The notes beneath the pieces were generated by a model that worked only from the letters and a program-made list of their open reading frames with translations, was not told where the DNA came from and did no database searches. A program made the translations under genes and the position numbers. 44,343 bases of DNA from Hungatella sp. UBA3048 (GTDB taxonomy: Bacteria; Bacillota; Clostridia; Lachnospirales; Lachnospiraceae), in the NCBI GenBank assembly GCA_002367105.1, contig DFCS01000005.1, forward strand, positions 1 to 44,343, given 5' to 3'. Shown piece after piece: positions 1 to 7,500 of the stretch. Position 1 is the stretch's first letter, and each line of letters starts with the position of its first letter.

Positions 1-41
1 CCCCGAAACTATGCGCTTACGTTGTTTCCAGTATTGTAATA

Positions 42-65
42 TGTAGTTAGTTACTGCTAACTACA
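42..65. promoter_or_regulatory. Palindromic operator candidate, copy 1
   Basis: A perfect inverted repeat with 9-bp arms, TGTAGTTAG-N6-CTAACTACA. Its core TAGTTAG-N6-CTAACTA recurs at 200-219 with the same spacing. It could serve the gene at 239 or a divergent gene beyond the left edge. The TTAG/CTAA half-sites recall metalloregulator boxes of the DtxR type, but the spacing differs from the classic DtxR box, so the regulator is not identified. Confidence 0.6.
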
Positions 66-72
66 CAAAAAA

Positions 73-120
73 AACAGCGGCCCTTCTTCTTACCCGATAT
101 CTTAAGAGAGGAAGGCTGTT
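73..120 (-). terminator. Possible minus-strand terminator or attenuator hairpin
   Basis: On the minus strand AACAGC (from 120) can pair with GCTGTT (to 73), with some additional imperfect pairing inside. It is followed directly by a run of T residues (the A-run at 67-74 on the plus strand). It points toward the left edge, so it would act on a leftward transcript whose gene is not visible. The stem is imperfect, so the call is weak. Confidence 0.3.
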
Positions 121-199
121 TGCCCTTACAAGCGGGGGATATGGAGTTTGATTTCTTTTACTAATTCACAGCGTCTTCGGGCGCATATCTTTTCATACA

Positions 200-219
200 T
201 AGTTAGTGAAGACTAACTA
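200..219. promoter_or_regulatory. Palindromic operator candidate, copy 2
   Basis: TAGTTAG-N6-CTAACTA with perfect arms, about 20 bp before the start codon at 239. It has the same arms and spacing as the repeat at 42-65 but a different centre. The position next to the ribosome binding site (GGAGG near 227) fits repression of the 239-1546 cluster. Metal control is an inference from the operator shape and from the flavodoxin in the cluster. Confidence 0.6.
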
Positions 220-238
220 AAAGAATGGAGGTAATTGC

Positions 239-520
239 ATGAGCGTAGTTATCGTTGGAGGAAATGAGTGCATGGTACGCCAATATAAAGATCTATGCAA
301 GGAATACAGCTGCTGCGCAAAGGTCTTTACAGAGTTAAAGGGCGGGATGAAAAATAAAATCGGAAAGCCTGATTTGCTGGTGCTTTTTACCAGCACCATG
401 TCCCATAAAATGGTTCGCTGTGCATTGAGTGAGACAAAGGGACTGGATACCATAATCGCCCGTTCTCATTCCAGCTCCATGTCGGCACTGAAAAACATTC
501 TGGTAGAGCACGTCGGATAG
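239..520 (+). CDS. DUF2325 domain-containing protein
   Basis: A 93-residue protein beginning VVIVGGNE, the nucleotide-fold-like start typical of DUF2325 proteins. A central PDLLVLFTSTMSHKM segment and a C-terminal HSSSMSALKNIL segment also fit the family. No function is established for DUF2325. It is led by a good ribosome binding site (GGAGG, about 8 nt before ATG) and is 11 nt upstream of a DUF3793 gene, with a flavodoxin gene following. In many anaerobes DUF2325 and DUF3793 genes lie near ferrous iron or metal uptake loci (recalled context). With the two palindromes upstream this suggests a metal-responsive unit. The family call is fairly safe; the role is unknown. Confidence 0.8.
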   Translation: MSVVIVGGNECMVRQYKDLCKEYSCCAKVFTELKGGMKNKIGKPDLLVLFTSTMSHKMVRCALSETKGLDTIIARSHSSSMSALKNILVEHVG

Positions 521-531
521 GAGGAAGCAAC

Positions 532-1083
532 ATGTCAGAAGAAATGCTGATCAGGCACTGTGCACCGACACTAGCCGGGATAAAAACGGGGAGTTTGTTT
601 TCCTGTCCATGCCGTTCCAAGGAAGAAATCCAAAATGAGGTGAGGCGGCTAAACCGTGTGCTTGCGCCAAAAGGGATCCGGGTTTTACCGCTGCGCTATT
701 ACAAACAGAGGGCTTTGATCTACCTCTATCGTCCCAGCCACTTAAAACGGGATCTGTCGGATGGGTATGCTTCCGCTTTGCTGAAGCAGTATGGATATTC
801 TTTAGAAAACTCCCAACGCTGTGTGGTACAGCTTGTGAACAGGCTGCGCACCTGCTCTGGATTTCCTCATGAAATTGGTTTGTTTCTTGGTTATCCCCCG
901 GAGGACGTTCAAGGTTTCATCGACAATAAGGCCTGTCACTGTAAATGCATCGGATGCTGGAAGGTTTACGGCGATGAGGAAAAAGCGGTACAAACCTTTA
1001 ACCGATATAAAAAATGTACGGAAACCTATTTTGCACAGTGGTCAAAAGGCACAGCTGTTGAACGGCTCGCCGTAGCCGTTTGA
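532..1083 (+). CDS. DUF3793 family protein
   Basis: A 183-residue protein recognised as DUF3793. It has the N-terminal CAPTLAGIKTGSLFSC block, a central RPSHLKRDL segment, the LGYPPEDVQGFI motif, and a C-terminal CHCKCIGCWKVYGDEEKA block. The several cysteines in the last block could bind a metal or be redox active, but this is inference. It has no membrane segment or signal peptide. GGAGG lies about 7 nt before ATG. It sits between DUF2325 and flavodoxin genes and is probably co-transcribed with both. Biochemical function is not known. Confidence 0.85.
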   Translation: MSEEMLIRHCAPTLAGIKTGSLFSCPCRSKEEIQNEVRRLNRVLAPKGIRVLPLRYYKQRALIYLYRPSHLKRDLSDGYASALLKQYGYSLENSQRCVVQLVNRLRTCSGFPHEIGLFLGYPPEDVQGFIDNKACHCKCIGCWKVYGDEEKAVQTFNRYKKCTETYFAQWSKGTAVERLAVAV

Positions 1084-1120
1084 TATAGAAGGATTAATTG
1101 AGAAAGGTTGGTTATACATC

Positions 1121-1546
1121 ATGAGTAAAATTGCAGTAGTTTATTGGAGCGGAACCGGAAATACCGAAGCAATGGCAGATGCCGTTTTGGAGGGAGTGAA
1201 AGTAAAGGGTGCAGACGGTGTCATACTCACCCCTTCCGAATTTGAAGCTTCTATGATTGATTCTCTGGATGCCATTGCGTTTGGCTGCCCTGCCATGGGG
1301 GCGGAGGTTCTGGAAGAGAGTGAATTTGAACCTATGTTTTCTTCCTGCCTATCCAGTCTTCCAGGAAAAAAGATTGCCCTGTTTGGTTCCTATGGCTGGG
1401 GCGACGGCGAATGGATGCGTTCCTGGGAAAAGACCTGCGAAGACGCGGGTGTGGTGCTTGCCTGCGATAGTGTGATCTGCAATGAAGCGCCTGACGGAGA
1501 GGCTGCGGCAGCTTGCAAAGCATTGGGGGCGGCTCTGGCAGAATAG
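1121..1546 (+). CDS. Flavodoxin, short-chain
   Basis: A 141-residue FMN-binding electron carrier that can replace ferredoxin. The phosphate-binding loop SGTGNTEAMA is at residues 10-19. The loop around GCPAMGAEVLEE and the GSYGWGDGEWM loop supply the flavin-stacking regions. The length matches clostridial short-chain flavodoxins. It is 37 nt after the DUF3793 gene and ends before a terminator at 1586. Flavodoxins are commonly induced under iron limitation, which fits the palindromes upstream of the cluster; that regulation is inferred. Confidence 0.93.
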   Translation: MSKIAVVYWSGTGNTEAMADAVLEGVKVKGADGVILTPSEFEASMIDSLDAIAFGCPAMGAEVLEESEFEPMFSSCLSSLPGKKIALFGSYGWGDGEWMRSWEKTCEDAGVVLACDSVICNEAPDGEAAAACKALGAALAE

Positions 1547-1585
1547 GAAAGGTATTACATAGGACGGTCAATCATTCAATTAATT

Positions 1586-1625
1586 GCGCTGAGTACATAT
1601 TTAAAGTATTCAGCGCTATATTTTT
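1586..1625 (+). terminator. Intrinsic terminator after flavodoxin
   Basis: GCGCTGA (1586-1592) pairs with TCAGCGC (1610-1616) and is followed by TATATTTTT. It separates the DUF2325-flavodoxin cluster from the clpX promoter. Confidence 0.75.
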
Positions 1626-1697
1626 GCATATTAATTTGTTGTTTTGCAATCATTTGAATTTTAACTCATTAAAAAAATCTAAATTCCCGGCCCGCAC

Positions 1698-1726
1698 TTG
1701 TAAGAGACTTTTAAATGCTTTATAAT
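1698..1726 (+). promoter_or_regulatory. Sigma-A type promoter for clpX
   Basis: The -35 is TTGTAA (1698-1703) and the -10 is TATAAT (1721-1726), with a 17-nt spacer. It lies about 45 nt before the TTG start of the ClpX gene. Confidence 0.7.
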
Positions 1727-1771
1727 AATCTGGTATGCGGTGCATAATTACAGATAGAAGGAGATTACAAT

Positions 1772-3205
1772 TTGGACGAGAAAGATTTTCCGGAAGAGAA
1801 AATGGAAGATACAGCTGCCCGCGGCTCTGACGGCGGCAAAAAGAAAAAAGACGAAGATGAGTATGAAAAAGTCTGCTATGTCTGCCGCAGGCCGGAGAAT
1901 GTGACAGGGCCTATGGTTTCCATGCCAGGAGGCATGAATCTGTGTCATGATTGTATGCAGAAAGCATTTGATTCCGTAACACAGGGCGGATTTGATATAA
2001 CTAAGATTCAGAATATGCCTTATATGAATTTGAATTTCAGCGATCTGGGAAGCTTAGACAGAAAAGATCTTGAGATACCGAATAAGCAGAGGGTGAAAAA
2101 GAGATCGGAAAAGGAGCCGGGGCAGGCACTTAATTTAAAAGATATTCCCGCGCCTCATGTGATCCGGCGGAAGTTAGATGAATATGTCATCGGCCAGGAA
2201 CAGGCCAAAAAGGTGATTTCCGTAGCAGTTTATAATCATTACAAAAGGGTTTATCTGGCGGATTCCAAAAAGGGGGATGAGGAAGGGATTGTTCAGATAG
2301 AAAAATCCAATATTTTAATGATCGGTCCAACTGGAAGCGGAAAAACCTACCTTGTTAAAACTCTGGCAAAGCTTCTTGATGTTCCCCTGGCTATTGCCGA
2401 TGCCACTTCTCTTACAGAGGCCGGATACATAGGCGATGACATAGAGAGTGTGGTTTCCAAATTGCTTGCGGCGGCTGATAATGATGTGGAAAAGGCGGAG
2501 CGGGGCATTATTTTTATTGATGAAATTGATAAGATTGCAAAAAAGAAGAACACCAGCAGCAGGGATGTAAGCGGAGAGTCTGTCCAGCAGGAGCTTTTAA
2601 AGCTGTTAGAGGGAAGCAGTGTAGAGGTCCCGGTGGGCTCAAACCAGAAGAATGCTCTCACCCCAATGACAGCGGTGAGCACCGAGAATATACTTTTCAT
2701 CTGTGGAGGAGCGTTCCCGGACTTAGAGGATATTATCAGAGAGCGGTTAAAGGAAAAGTCATCCATTGGTTTTTCTGCAGAATTAAAAGACCGGTACGAG
2801 AAGGATCTTAATATCCTGTCTCACGTGACCAATGAGGATTTACGCAAATTCGGCATGATTCCTGAATTTTTAGGCCGCCTGCCCATTTCGGTAACTCTGG
2901 AATCTTTGGATAAGGAGCTTCTGGTCCGTGTCTTAAAAGAACCGAAGAATGCCATATTAAAACAGTATAAAAAGCTTTTGGAGCTTGATGAGGTAAATCT
3001 GGTATTTGAGGATGAGGCACTTGAATGGATCGCGGAGGAAGCTCTTAAGAAAAAGACAGGAGCAAGAGCCTTAAGAGCCATTATAGAAAATTTCATGCTT
3101 GATATCATGTATGAGGTTCCCAAGGATCCCAACATTGGGTCAGTGGTCATTACGAGAGCTTACTTAGATAAGAACGGCGGACCTCTTATTCAGATGAGAT
3201 GTTAA
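1772..3205 (+). CDS. clpX: ATP-dependent Clp protease ATP-binding subunit ClpX
   Basis: A 477-residue AAA+ unfoldase that feeds proteins to ClpP. A charged N-terminal extension (about 30 residues) precedes the zinc-binding domain C35-x2-C38-x19-C58-x2-C61. Walker A GPTGSGKT lies near residue 185 and Walker B IIFIDEID near 248. A GYIG pore loop replaces the usual GYVG. An IGF tripeptide (KSSIGFSAEL) forms the ClpP-docking loop, so it should still bind ClpP. The start is TTG at 1772 behind AGAAGGAGA. The usual tig-clpP neighbours are absent, so this may be a stand-alone or second ClpX. It is longer than the common 410-430 residues because of the N-terminal extension and inserts. Confidence 0.92.
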   Translation: MDEKDFPEEKMEDTAARGSDGGKKKKDEDEYEKVCYVCRRPENVTGPMVSMPGGMNLCHDCMQKAFDSVTQGGFDITKIQNMPYMNLNFSDLGSLDRKDLEIPNKQRVKKRSEKEPGQALNLKDIPAPHVIRRKLDEYVIGQEQAKKVISVAVYNHYKRVYLADSKKGDEEGIVQIEKSNILMIGPTGSGKTYLVKTLAKLLDVPLAIADATSLTEAGYIGDDIESVVSKLLAAADNDVEKAERGIIFIDEIDKIAKKKNTSSRDVSGESVQQELLKLLEGSSVEVPVGSNQKNALTPMTAVSTENILFICGGAFPDLEDIIRERLKEKSSIGFSAELKDRYEKDLNILSHVTNEDLRKFGMIPEFLGRLPISVTLESLDKELLVRVLKEPKNAILKQYKKLLELDEVNLVFEDEALEWIAEEALKKKTGARALRAIIENFMLDIMYEVPKDPNIGSVVITRAYLDKNGGPLIQMRC

Positions 3206-3280
3206 TAAAACGGGAATTGCTGGGCAAGGGATAAAAAATACAAAAGAGTGGAGATAATAAGGACGGAAGGAGTGTGGGTC

Positions 3281-3748
3281 ATGGTATTTATCGGTATCAT
3301 TGCATTGCTGGCTGCCCTGGATCTTTTAATAAAAAGCGCCATTGAGGATCAGGAAGAAGCCGGCTTTCCCAAGGAACTGGAGGGAAGCGGCGGGAAAATT
3401 CTGCTGCATAAGAATCATAATGCCGGTTTTTCCTTCGGCTATTTTAAGGAACATCAGTCTATGGTGCAGATGATTCCCCTGGCAGTTGCATCTTTTATCG
3501 GAGGAATGTTAGCAAGCCTTCTTCAAAGAAAAGGAAACATTTTAGAAAAGCTGGCTCTGTCCATTGCCCTGGGAGGTGCGGTCAGCAATCTGTACGACAG
3601 GCTGGTCCGTCATTATGTAGTGGACTATTTCAGCATTCAGTATGGAAAGCTTAAAAAAGTAGTGTTCAATCTGGGTGACCTGTTTATTTTTTTGGGAGCC
3701 GGAATTATCCTTATAGTAGAAATTATTAAGGCTTTTAAAGAACGATGA
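3281..3748 (+). CDS. lspA: Signal peptidase II family protein (LspA)
   Basis: A 155-residue membrane aspartic peptidase that removes lipoprotein signal peptides. It shows about four hydrophobic segments, the HNAGFSFG motif, the GGAVSNLYDR motif with catalytic D106, and FNLGD with catalytic D133. The family usually has FNxAD, so this is a slightly divergent member. ATG at 3281 is chosen because GGAAGGAG sits 9 nt upstream; an in-frame GTG at 3248 lacks a good site. It follows clpX by 75 nt and ends before a terminator. A paralogue with a narrower role is possible, since the conserved flanks differ from textbook LspA. Confidence 0.82.
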   Translation: MVFIGIIALLAALDLLIKSAIEDQEEAGFPKELEGSGGKILLHKNHNAGFSFGYFKEHQSMVQMIPLAVASFIGGMLASLLQRKGNILEKLALSIALGGAVSNLYDRLVRHYVVDYFSIQYGKLKKVVFNLGDLFIFLGAGIILIVEIIKAFKER

Positions 3749-3800
3749 AATGCAACGGGAATCCCTTCATACCCAGATAGAGTGGGCAGTAAATATGTAA

Positions 3801-3833
3801 AAAAGCGGCTGTCTTCTTGACATGGCCGCTTTT
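3801..3833 (+). terminator. Intrinsic terminator after lspA
   Basis: AAAAGCGGC (3801-3809) pairs with GCCGCTTTT (3825-3833); the 3' arm itself ends in T residues. It lies between lspA and the CNNM gene. Confidence 0.75.
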
Positions 3834-3881
3834 CTATTGTAGAATCAATGATAAAATATTACAAAATAGGAGTTGGTCTTT

Positions 3882-5132
3882 TTGGATTCAAGTGACTTTA
3901 TACAGTTGCTTATATTATTTTTATTAGTTGGATTATCAGCATTTTTCTCATCGGCTGAGACTGCGCTTACTACGGTGAATAAAATCAGAGTACGGAATTT
4001 AGCGGAGGCAGGCAATAAAAATGCCATCACGTTAACTAAGATTTTAGAAAACCAGGGTAAGATGCTCAGTGCGATTCTGGTCGGTAACAATGTGGTAAAC
4101 TTAACTGCCTCTTCCATGTCCACCACAATGGTTATGAACATTTGGGGCAATAAGGCAATAGGCATTGGGACCGGTATCCTTACGCTTGTCATTCTGGTAT
4201 TTGGTGAGATCTCACCGAAAACCATTTCTACTTTATATTCCGAACCAATATCTTTAAAGTATGCAAAAATAATCTATGCTTTTATGGTTATCATGACACC
4301 GGTCATATATGTGGTTCGTATCCTTTCATCAGGATTTTTGCGTTTTGTCCATGTAAATCCCAACCGGAAGCAGGAGCCGATCACAGAGGATGAGCTGAGG
4401 ACCATCGTAGATGTGAGCCACGAAGAAGGCGTAATAGAATCCGAAGAACGAAAGATTATTAATAACGTGTTTGATTTTGGTGATTCCGTGGCGCGGGATA
4501 TTATGATTCCCCGTATTGACATGACTCTGGTAGAGGCAAATGCCGCCTATGATGAACTGATCGATATTTTCCGGCAGGAGATGTACACCAGGATTCCGGT
4601 ATATGAGGAAACCAGTGACAATGTGATCGGAATCATCAATATGAAGGATCTGCTTCTTGTCGACAGGACAGATGATTTCAATATCAGGAATTTTTTAAGA
4701 GAGCCGCTCTATACATACGAGTATAAAAAAACTGCGGAACTTATGTTGGAGATGCGCCAAACCTGCAATAACGTTGTCATCGTTTTGGATGAATACGGTG
4801 CAACGGCAGGGATGATAACCCTGGAAGACTTACTGGAAGAAATCGTCGGAGAAATCCGGGATGAGTATGACGAGGATGAAGAAAATGAACTGGTTGAGGT
4901 AGAGCCCTTTGAATATCTGGTAGAAGGCTCCATGAAGCTTGATGATTTAAATGACAGGCTGGACCTTGGACTGGAGTCAGATGATTATGATTCCATCGGC
5001 GGCCTGATCATCGGACAGCTAGACCGGCTCCCGGAACAGGGGGAAGAGGTAGTCTGCGGCGGAATCCGCCTTGTGGTAGATGAATTGGACAAAAACAGAA
5101 TCGATAAGGTTCGGATGTATTTGCCTCATTAA
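3882..5132 (+). CDS. Hemolysin family protein (CNNM-CBS-CorC/HlyC)
   Basis: A 416-residue membrane protein. A CNNM (DUF21) domain with hydrophobic helices covers roughly residues 5-185. A CBS pair covers about 200-320, including IPRIDMTLV and VVIVLDEYGATAGMITLEDLLEEIVGEI in part. A CorC/HlyC domain closes the protein (YDSIGGLIIGQLDRLPEQGEEV region). Family members act in magnesium or cobalt export or homeostasis; haemolysin is a historical name. TTG at 3882 is chosen because AGGAG (3868-3872) is 9 nt upstream; an in-frame TTG at 3873 would touch that site. It stands as a single gene between two terminators. Confidence 0.9.
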   Translation: MDSSDFIQLLILFLLVGLSAFFSSAETALTTVNKIRVRNLAEAGNKNAITLTKILENQGKMLSAILVGNNVVNLTASSMSTTMVMNIWGNKAIGIGTGILTLVILVFGEISPKTISTLYSEPISLKYAKIIYAFMVIMTPVIYVVRILSSGFLRFVHVNPNRKQEPITEDELRTIVDVSHEEGVIESEERKIINNVFDFGDSVARDIMIPRIDMTLVEANAAYDELIDIFRQEMYTRIPVYEETSDNVIGIINMKDLLLVDRTDDFNIRNFLREPLYTYEYKKTAELMLEMRQTCNNVVIVLDEYGATAGMITLEDLLEEIVGEIRDEYDEDEENELVEVEPFEYLVEGSMKLDDLNDRLDLGLESDDYDSIGGLIIGQLDRLPEQGEEVVCGGIRLVVDELDKNRIDKVRMYLPH

Positions 5133-5183
5133 GCTTTTGGTTGGCCGGGGGTTTCGATGGCGTTACCCGAAGGATGGGAAAGA

Positions 5184-5220
5184 AGGGAGAGAGAAGCTTG
5201 CTGCTTCTGCTCTCCCTTTA
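5184..5220. terminator. Bidirectional terminator between convergent genes
   Basis: GGGAGAG near 5185 pairs with CTCTCCC (5210-5216), extended by an inner AAGC/GCTT pairing, and is followed by TTTA. It lies between the plus-strand CNNM gene and the minus-strand TIGR04086 gene and could serve both. Confidence 0.65.
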
Positions 5221-5242
5221 GCATTTCCCGGGAAATTATCCG

Positions 5243-5602
5243 TCAACTAAGCATCCCCCCCGCGGTGCCGCTGACTGCGCAAATGGCCATGGTTGTGAGA
5301 AGCTGGTTCATCGAGCCATTTAATCCTTTGTTTAAGAAAAAGGATACGGCCAAGAGCACCAGGAAATATAGAAGTCCCAACAAAAGGCCCCAGAAGAATC
5401 TTCGATGCCGTACGCTTTTTCCCATTAAGACTCCGCCAAAGAGGCAGGCGATAATATAAACCGCATTGACTCCCAGGCGTATCTGTCCTTCCTTCAGACG
5501 GAATCTATAGAGTGCTAAGGCCAGGACTACCAGCAAGATTCCGGTCAGTATGTAGGTGATAAGAAGGTTTCTTAGTGTGACCTGAAGCTTTGATTTTTCC
5601 AT
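5243..5602 (-). CDS. TIGR04086 family membrane protein
   Basis: A 119-residue protein with four predicted membrane segments: ITYILTGILLVVLALAL, VNAVYIIACLFGGVLMG, FFWGLLLGLLYFLVLLAV, and a C-terminal LLTTMAICAVSGTAGGML. The pattern and length match TIGR04086, a clostridial family found near SCIFF, yajC and tgt genes; here that cluster starts about 2 kb to the right. Function is unknown. The start has AAGGAG upstream. It is 112 nt downstream of the VWA-like remnant on the same strand. Confidence 0.78.
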   Translation of the reverse strand: MEKSKLQVTLRNLLITYILTGILLVVLALALYRFRLKEGQIRLGVNAVYIIACLFGGVLMGKSVRHRRFFWGLLLGLLYFLVLLAVSFFLNKGLNGSMNQLLTTMAICAVSGTAGGMLS

Positions 5603-5714
5603 TTGAATACTCCTTATATCTTGTCTTCTGGTTCAGTATATTCTTGGGGTATGGATGATATTCATGGATGTCCTAACAATAAAATGATACTTAACATGTG
5701 TTTAATTTAATCGT

Positions 5715-5963
5715 TTACTTCAGCCGGAATACTTTCCCCTTTGGCACAAAAGGCAAAGTCATGCCCTGCGGAATCAAAAACGCGTGTTCTCTGCCATTGA
5801 GAACCACTTTATCACAATAACCGTCCGTGATAATCAAGACAGGCGCTTCGTTTGGAAAATCTTCCGCTTTGCCTAAAAGATCAATACCCGGTTTCAATAC
5901 CGTCCCCCCACGCCCTTTCACCTTAAGCAGTTCTGTCTGATTTACACTTAAAGAGATATTCAT
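5715..5963 (-). CDS. Short VWA-like protein, probably a C-terminal remnant
   Basis: An 82-residue protein resembling only the last third of VWA-like (DUF2201-type) proteins. GRGGT would supply the MIDAS threonine region and LIITDGYCD the MIDAS aspartate. The first MIDAS motif (DxSxS) is absent because there is no sequence for it. The start overlaps the stop of the upstream 52-residue gene (ATGA) and has a GAGGAG site, so it looks translated rather than dead. It may be a truncated gene kept in the rtcB operon, or a separate small fold. VWA proteins and RtcB co-occur in bacterial RNA repair operons, which makes the neighbour notable (inference). Confidence 0.5.
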   Translation of the reverse strand: MNISLSVNQTELLKVKGRGGTVLKPGIDLLGKAEDFPNEAPVLIITDGYCDKVVLNGREHAFLIPQGMTLPFVPKGKVFRLK

Positions 5964-6118
5964 AAGTTCTCCTCATTATCAATGAACTTTTTCTGCAGCC
6001 GCTTTCTCTTGTCTTCAAAAACAGTTGCGCGGAGTTTTACACCGGATGAAACTCGCTTTTTACGAGCTTCCGGCGTTTCTTTTGTAAGTTTCAATAAAGG
6101 TGATTTTTTCTTTTTCAT
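5960..6118 (-). CDS. Small basic protein of the rtcB operon
   Basis: A 52-residue, very Lys/Arg-rich protein starting MKKKKSPLLKLTKETPEARK and ending FIDNEENL. ATG at 6118 is one base after the rtcB stop codon, and the stop overlaps the next start (ATGA), so translation is probably coupled along rtcB, this gene and the VWA-like gene. The open frame continues upstream to 6235, but that part is antisense-like overlap with rtcB coding sequence on the same strand and is rejected. The charge suggests RNA binding, which is inference only. Family not recognised. Confidence 0.6.
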   Translation of the reverse strand: MKKKKSPLLKLTKETPEARKKRVSSGVKLRATVFEDKRKRLQKKFIDNEENL

Positions 6119-6119
6119 A

Positions 6120-7310
6120 TTATTCCGCCGCCTTAAAATTATAGACAGGCTTGATGATTTTTTCAATTTCAGCCGTGTCTGCAATATTACTGATGATTTC
6201 ATCCATGGGCTTGTAGGCAAAGGGCGATTCGTCAATTGTAGATTTATTGACGGTAGAGGAATAAATCCCTTTCATGGATGCCTTGAACTGAGAAAGTGTA
6301 ATGCATTCCTTAGCGGTGCTGCGGCTCATCAGCCGTCCGGCTCCGTGGGGTGCAGATTGATTCCAGTCCGGGTTGCCCTTACCAACACAAATCAGGCTGC
6401 CGTCCCGCATGTTGATGGGGATCAGTACCCTCTCAGCCATCTTGGCAGAAATAGCTCCTTTGCGTAGAATCATGGATTTCGGTTCAATATAATTATGGAT
6501 CGTTGTAAAGCTGTCCTCTACCTTGAATTTCATATGCTTGACGATTTCCTTTACAATGGCTCTGCGGTTCAACGCGGCATAATGCTGGGTTAACGCCATG
6601 TCGTGGATATAATCATCGAGCAATTGCCCTTCGACAAAGGCCAGGTTTTTATCCACTTTTAAAAGCTCCAGCTCACGCAGCTTGGATTCAAATTCGGCTT
6701 TCCGTCCCTGCACTTTCAACTCGGCAATCAGCGCCCCGCCATCATTTCGGCGTTTTTCCAAGTGCTTGACGGCAGCTTTTTGGTAAAATTCTGCGACTTG
6801 CTTGCCCAGGCTGCGACTGCCGGAATGTACTACCAGATAAAAACGGTTGTCGTCACTTCGGTCAAGCTCAATAAAATGATTGCCGCCGCCAAGTGTACCC
6901 ATGCTTAATTCAGCGCGGTTTAAGTTCACGTAGCTGGCGCATCGTAGTTCGGCAAAATTGATATCAGCCATAAAAGGATGCGGCTTGCTTCTCGTTGCAA
7001 ACCCCGCCGGAATGTGTTGGTGTACCACTTTGTCCAGCTGCTGCAATTCCACATGAGCATCCTTAAGCAATACGGTTTCCATGCCACAGCCTATATCCAC
7101 CCCCACCAGATTTGGAACTACTTTATTGGTGATGGTCATGGTAGTACCAATGGTACACCCCGCCCCGGCGTGAGTATCCGGCATGATGCGGATTTGGCTT
7201 CCGCGTACAAATTCTTGATTGAGCAGATTTATAATCTGTGAGATAGCTTCTTGCTCAATATTGTCGGTGAACACCTTAGCGGTGTTGTATTTTCCCTGTA
7301 ATTCAATCAT
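6120..7310 (-). CDS. rtcB: RNA-splicing ligase RtcB family protein
   Basis: A 396-residue GTP- and Mn-dependent 3'-5' RNA ligase that joins 2',3'-cyclic phosphate or 3'-phosphate ends to 5'-OH ends. Visible motifs are GVDIGCGM (metal-binding Cys), LGGGNHFIE, HSGSRSLG, and APHGAGRLMSRSTAK with the histidine that forms the guanylate adduct. It is shorter than E. coli RtcB by some 10 residues and closer to the short bacterial form. It heads a minus-strand operon and is preceded by a promoter, a leader peptide and a terminator, suggesting induction when translation is disturbed. GAGGAAGTCATA precedes ATG. Confidence 0.92.
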   Translation of the reverse strand: MIELQGKYNTAKVFTDNIEQEAISQIINLLNQEFVRGSQIRIMPDTHAGAGCTIGTTMTITNKVVPNLVGVDIGCGMETVLLKDAHVELQQLDKVVHQHIPAGFATRSKPHPFMADINFAELRCASYVNLNRAELSMGTLGGGNHFIELDRSDDNRFYLVVHSGSRSLGKQVAEFYQKAAVKHLEKRRNDGGALIAELKVQGRKAEFESKLRELELLKVDKNLAFVEGQLLDDYIHDMALTQHYAALNRRAIVKEIVKHMKFKVEDSFTTIHNYIEPKSMILRKGAISAKMAERVLIPINMRDGSLICVGKGNPDWNQSAPHGAGRLMSRSTAKECITLSQFKASMKGIYSSTVNKSTIDESPFAYKPMDEIISNIADTAEIEKIIKPVYNFKAAE

Positions 7311-7340
7311 TATGACTTCCTCGTTCTAAAAATGGGCGCA

Positions 7341-7367
7341 AAAAAAACCGGGTAACAGCTACCCGGG
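7341..7367 (-). terminator. Leader terminator (attenuator) upstream of rtcB
   Basis: On the minus strand CCGGGTA (7366-7360), loop GCTGT, and TACCCGG (7354-7348) are followed by eight T residues (7347-7340). It ends about 30 nt before the rtcB start and is downstream of the rtcB promoter on the same strand, so it would stop rtcB transcription unless relieved. GCTCCCG in the leader (7428-7422) can pair with CGGGTAGC (7365-7358) with one bulge, a candidate antiterminator. Confidence 0.75.
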
Positions 7368-7394
7368 CTAAATCTGCATATTATTAATAAGGCG

Positions 7395-7466
7395 TTAAAT
7401 AACGCCATGCATACAATAGTGCGGGAGCGATATATTATTATTTACAATGTGTTTAATTCTAAGCAT
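7395..7466 (-). CDS. Leader peptide of rtcB
   Basis: A 23-codon open frame, starting MLRIKHIV, then NNN, ISLPHYC and ending HGVI. ATG at 7466 follows a very strong site, AAGGTGGTGA, matching nine of ten bases of the full anti-Shine-Dalgarno complement. The stop codon lies inside a perfect hairpin GGCGTTA-TT-TAACGCC (7406-7391). The reading frame spans codons whose RNA (GCTCCCG) could form an antiterminator with the downstream terminator. This is the layout of ribosome-mediated attenuation. The sequence is not one I recognise; translation is inferred from the ribosome binding site and position. Confidence 0.65.
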   Translation of the reverse strand: MLRIKHIVNNNISLPHYCMHGVI

Positions 7467-7500
7467 GACGTCACCACCTTTCTAAAATTTATTTTTAATT

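Noticed and set aside
1513..1725. A 70-residue frame downstream of flavodoxin
   Set aside because: It overlaps the flavodoxin 3' end, the terminator and the clpX promoter, with no ribosome binding site.
5157..5459. A plus-strand 100-residue open frame
   Set aside because: It is antisense to the TIGR04086 gene, which has membrane segments and a ribosome binding site, and it spans a terminator hairpin.
5960..6235. The long 91-residue version of the small basic protein
   Set aside because: Its first 39 residues would be read from inside rtcB in another frame; the ATG at 6118 right after the rtcB stop fits better.
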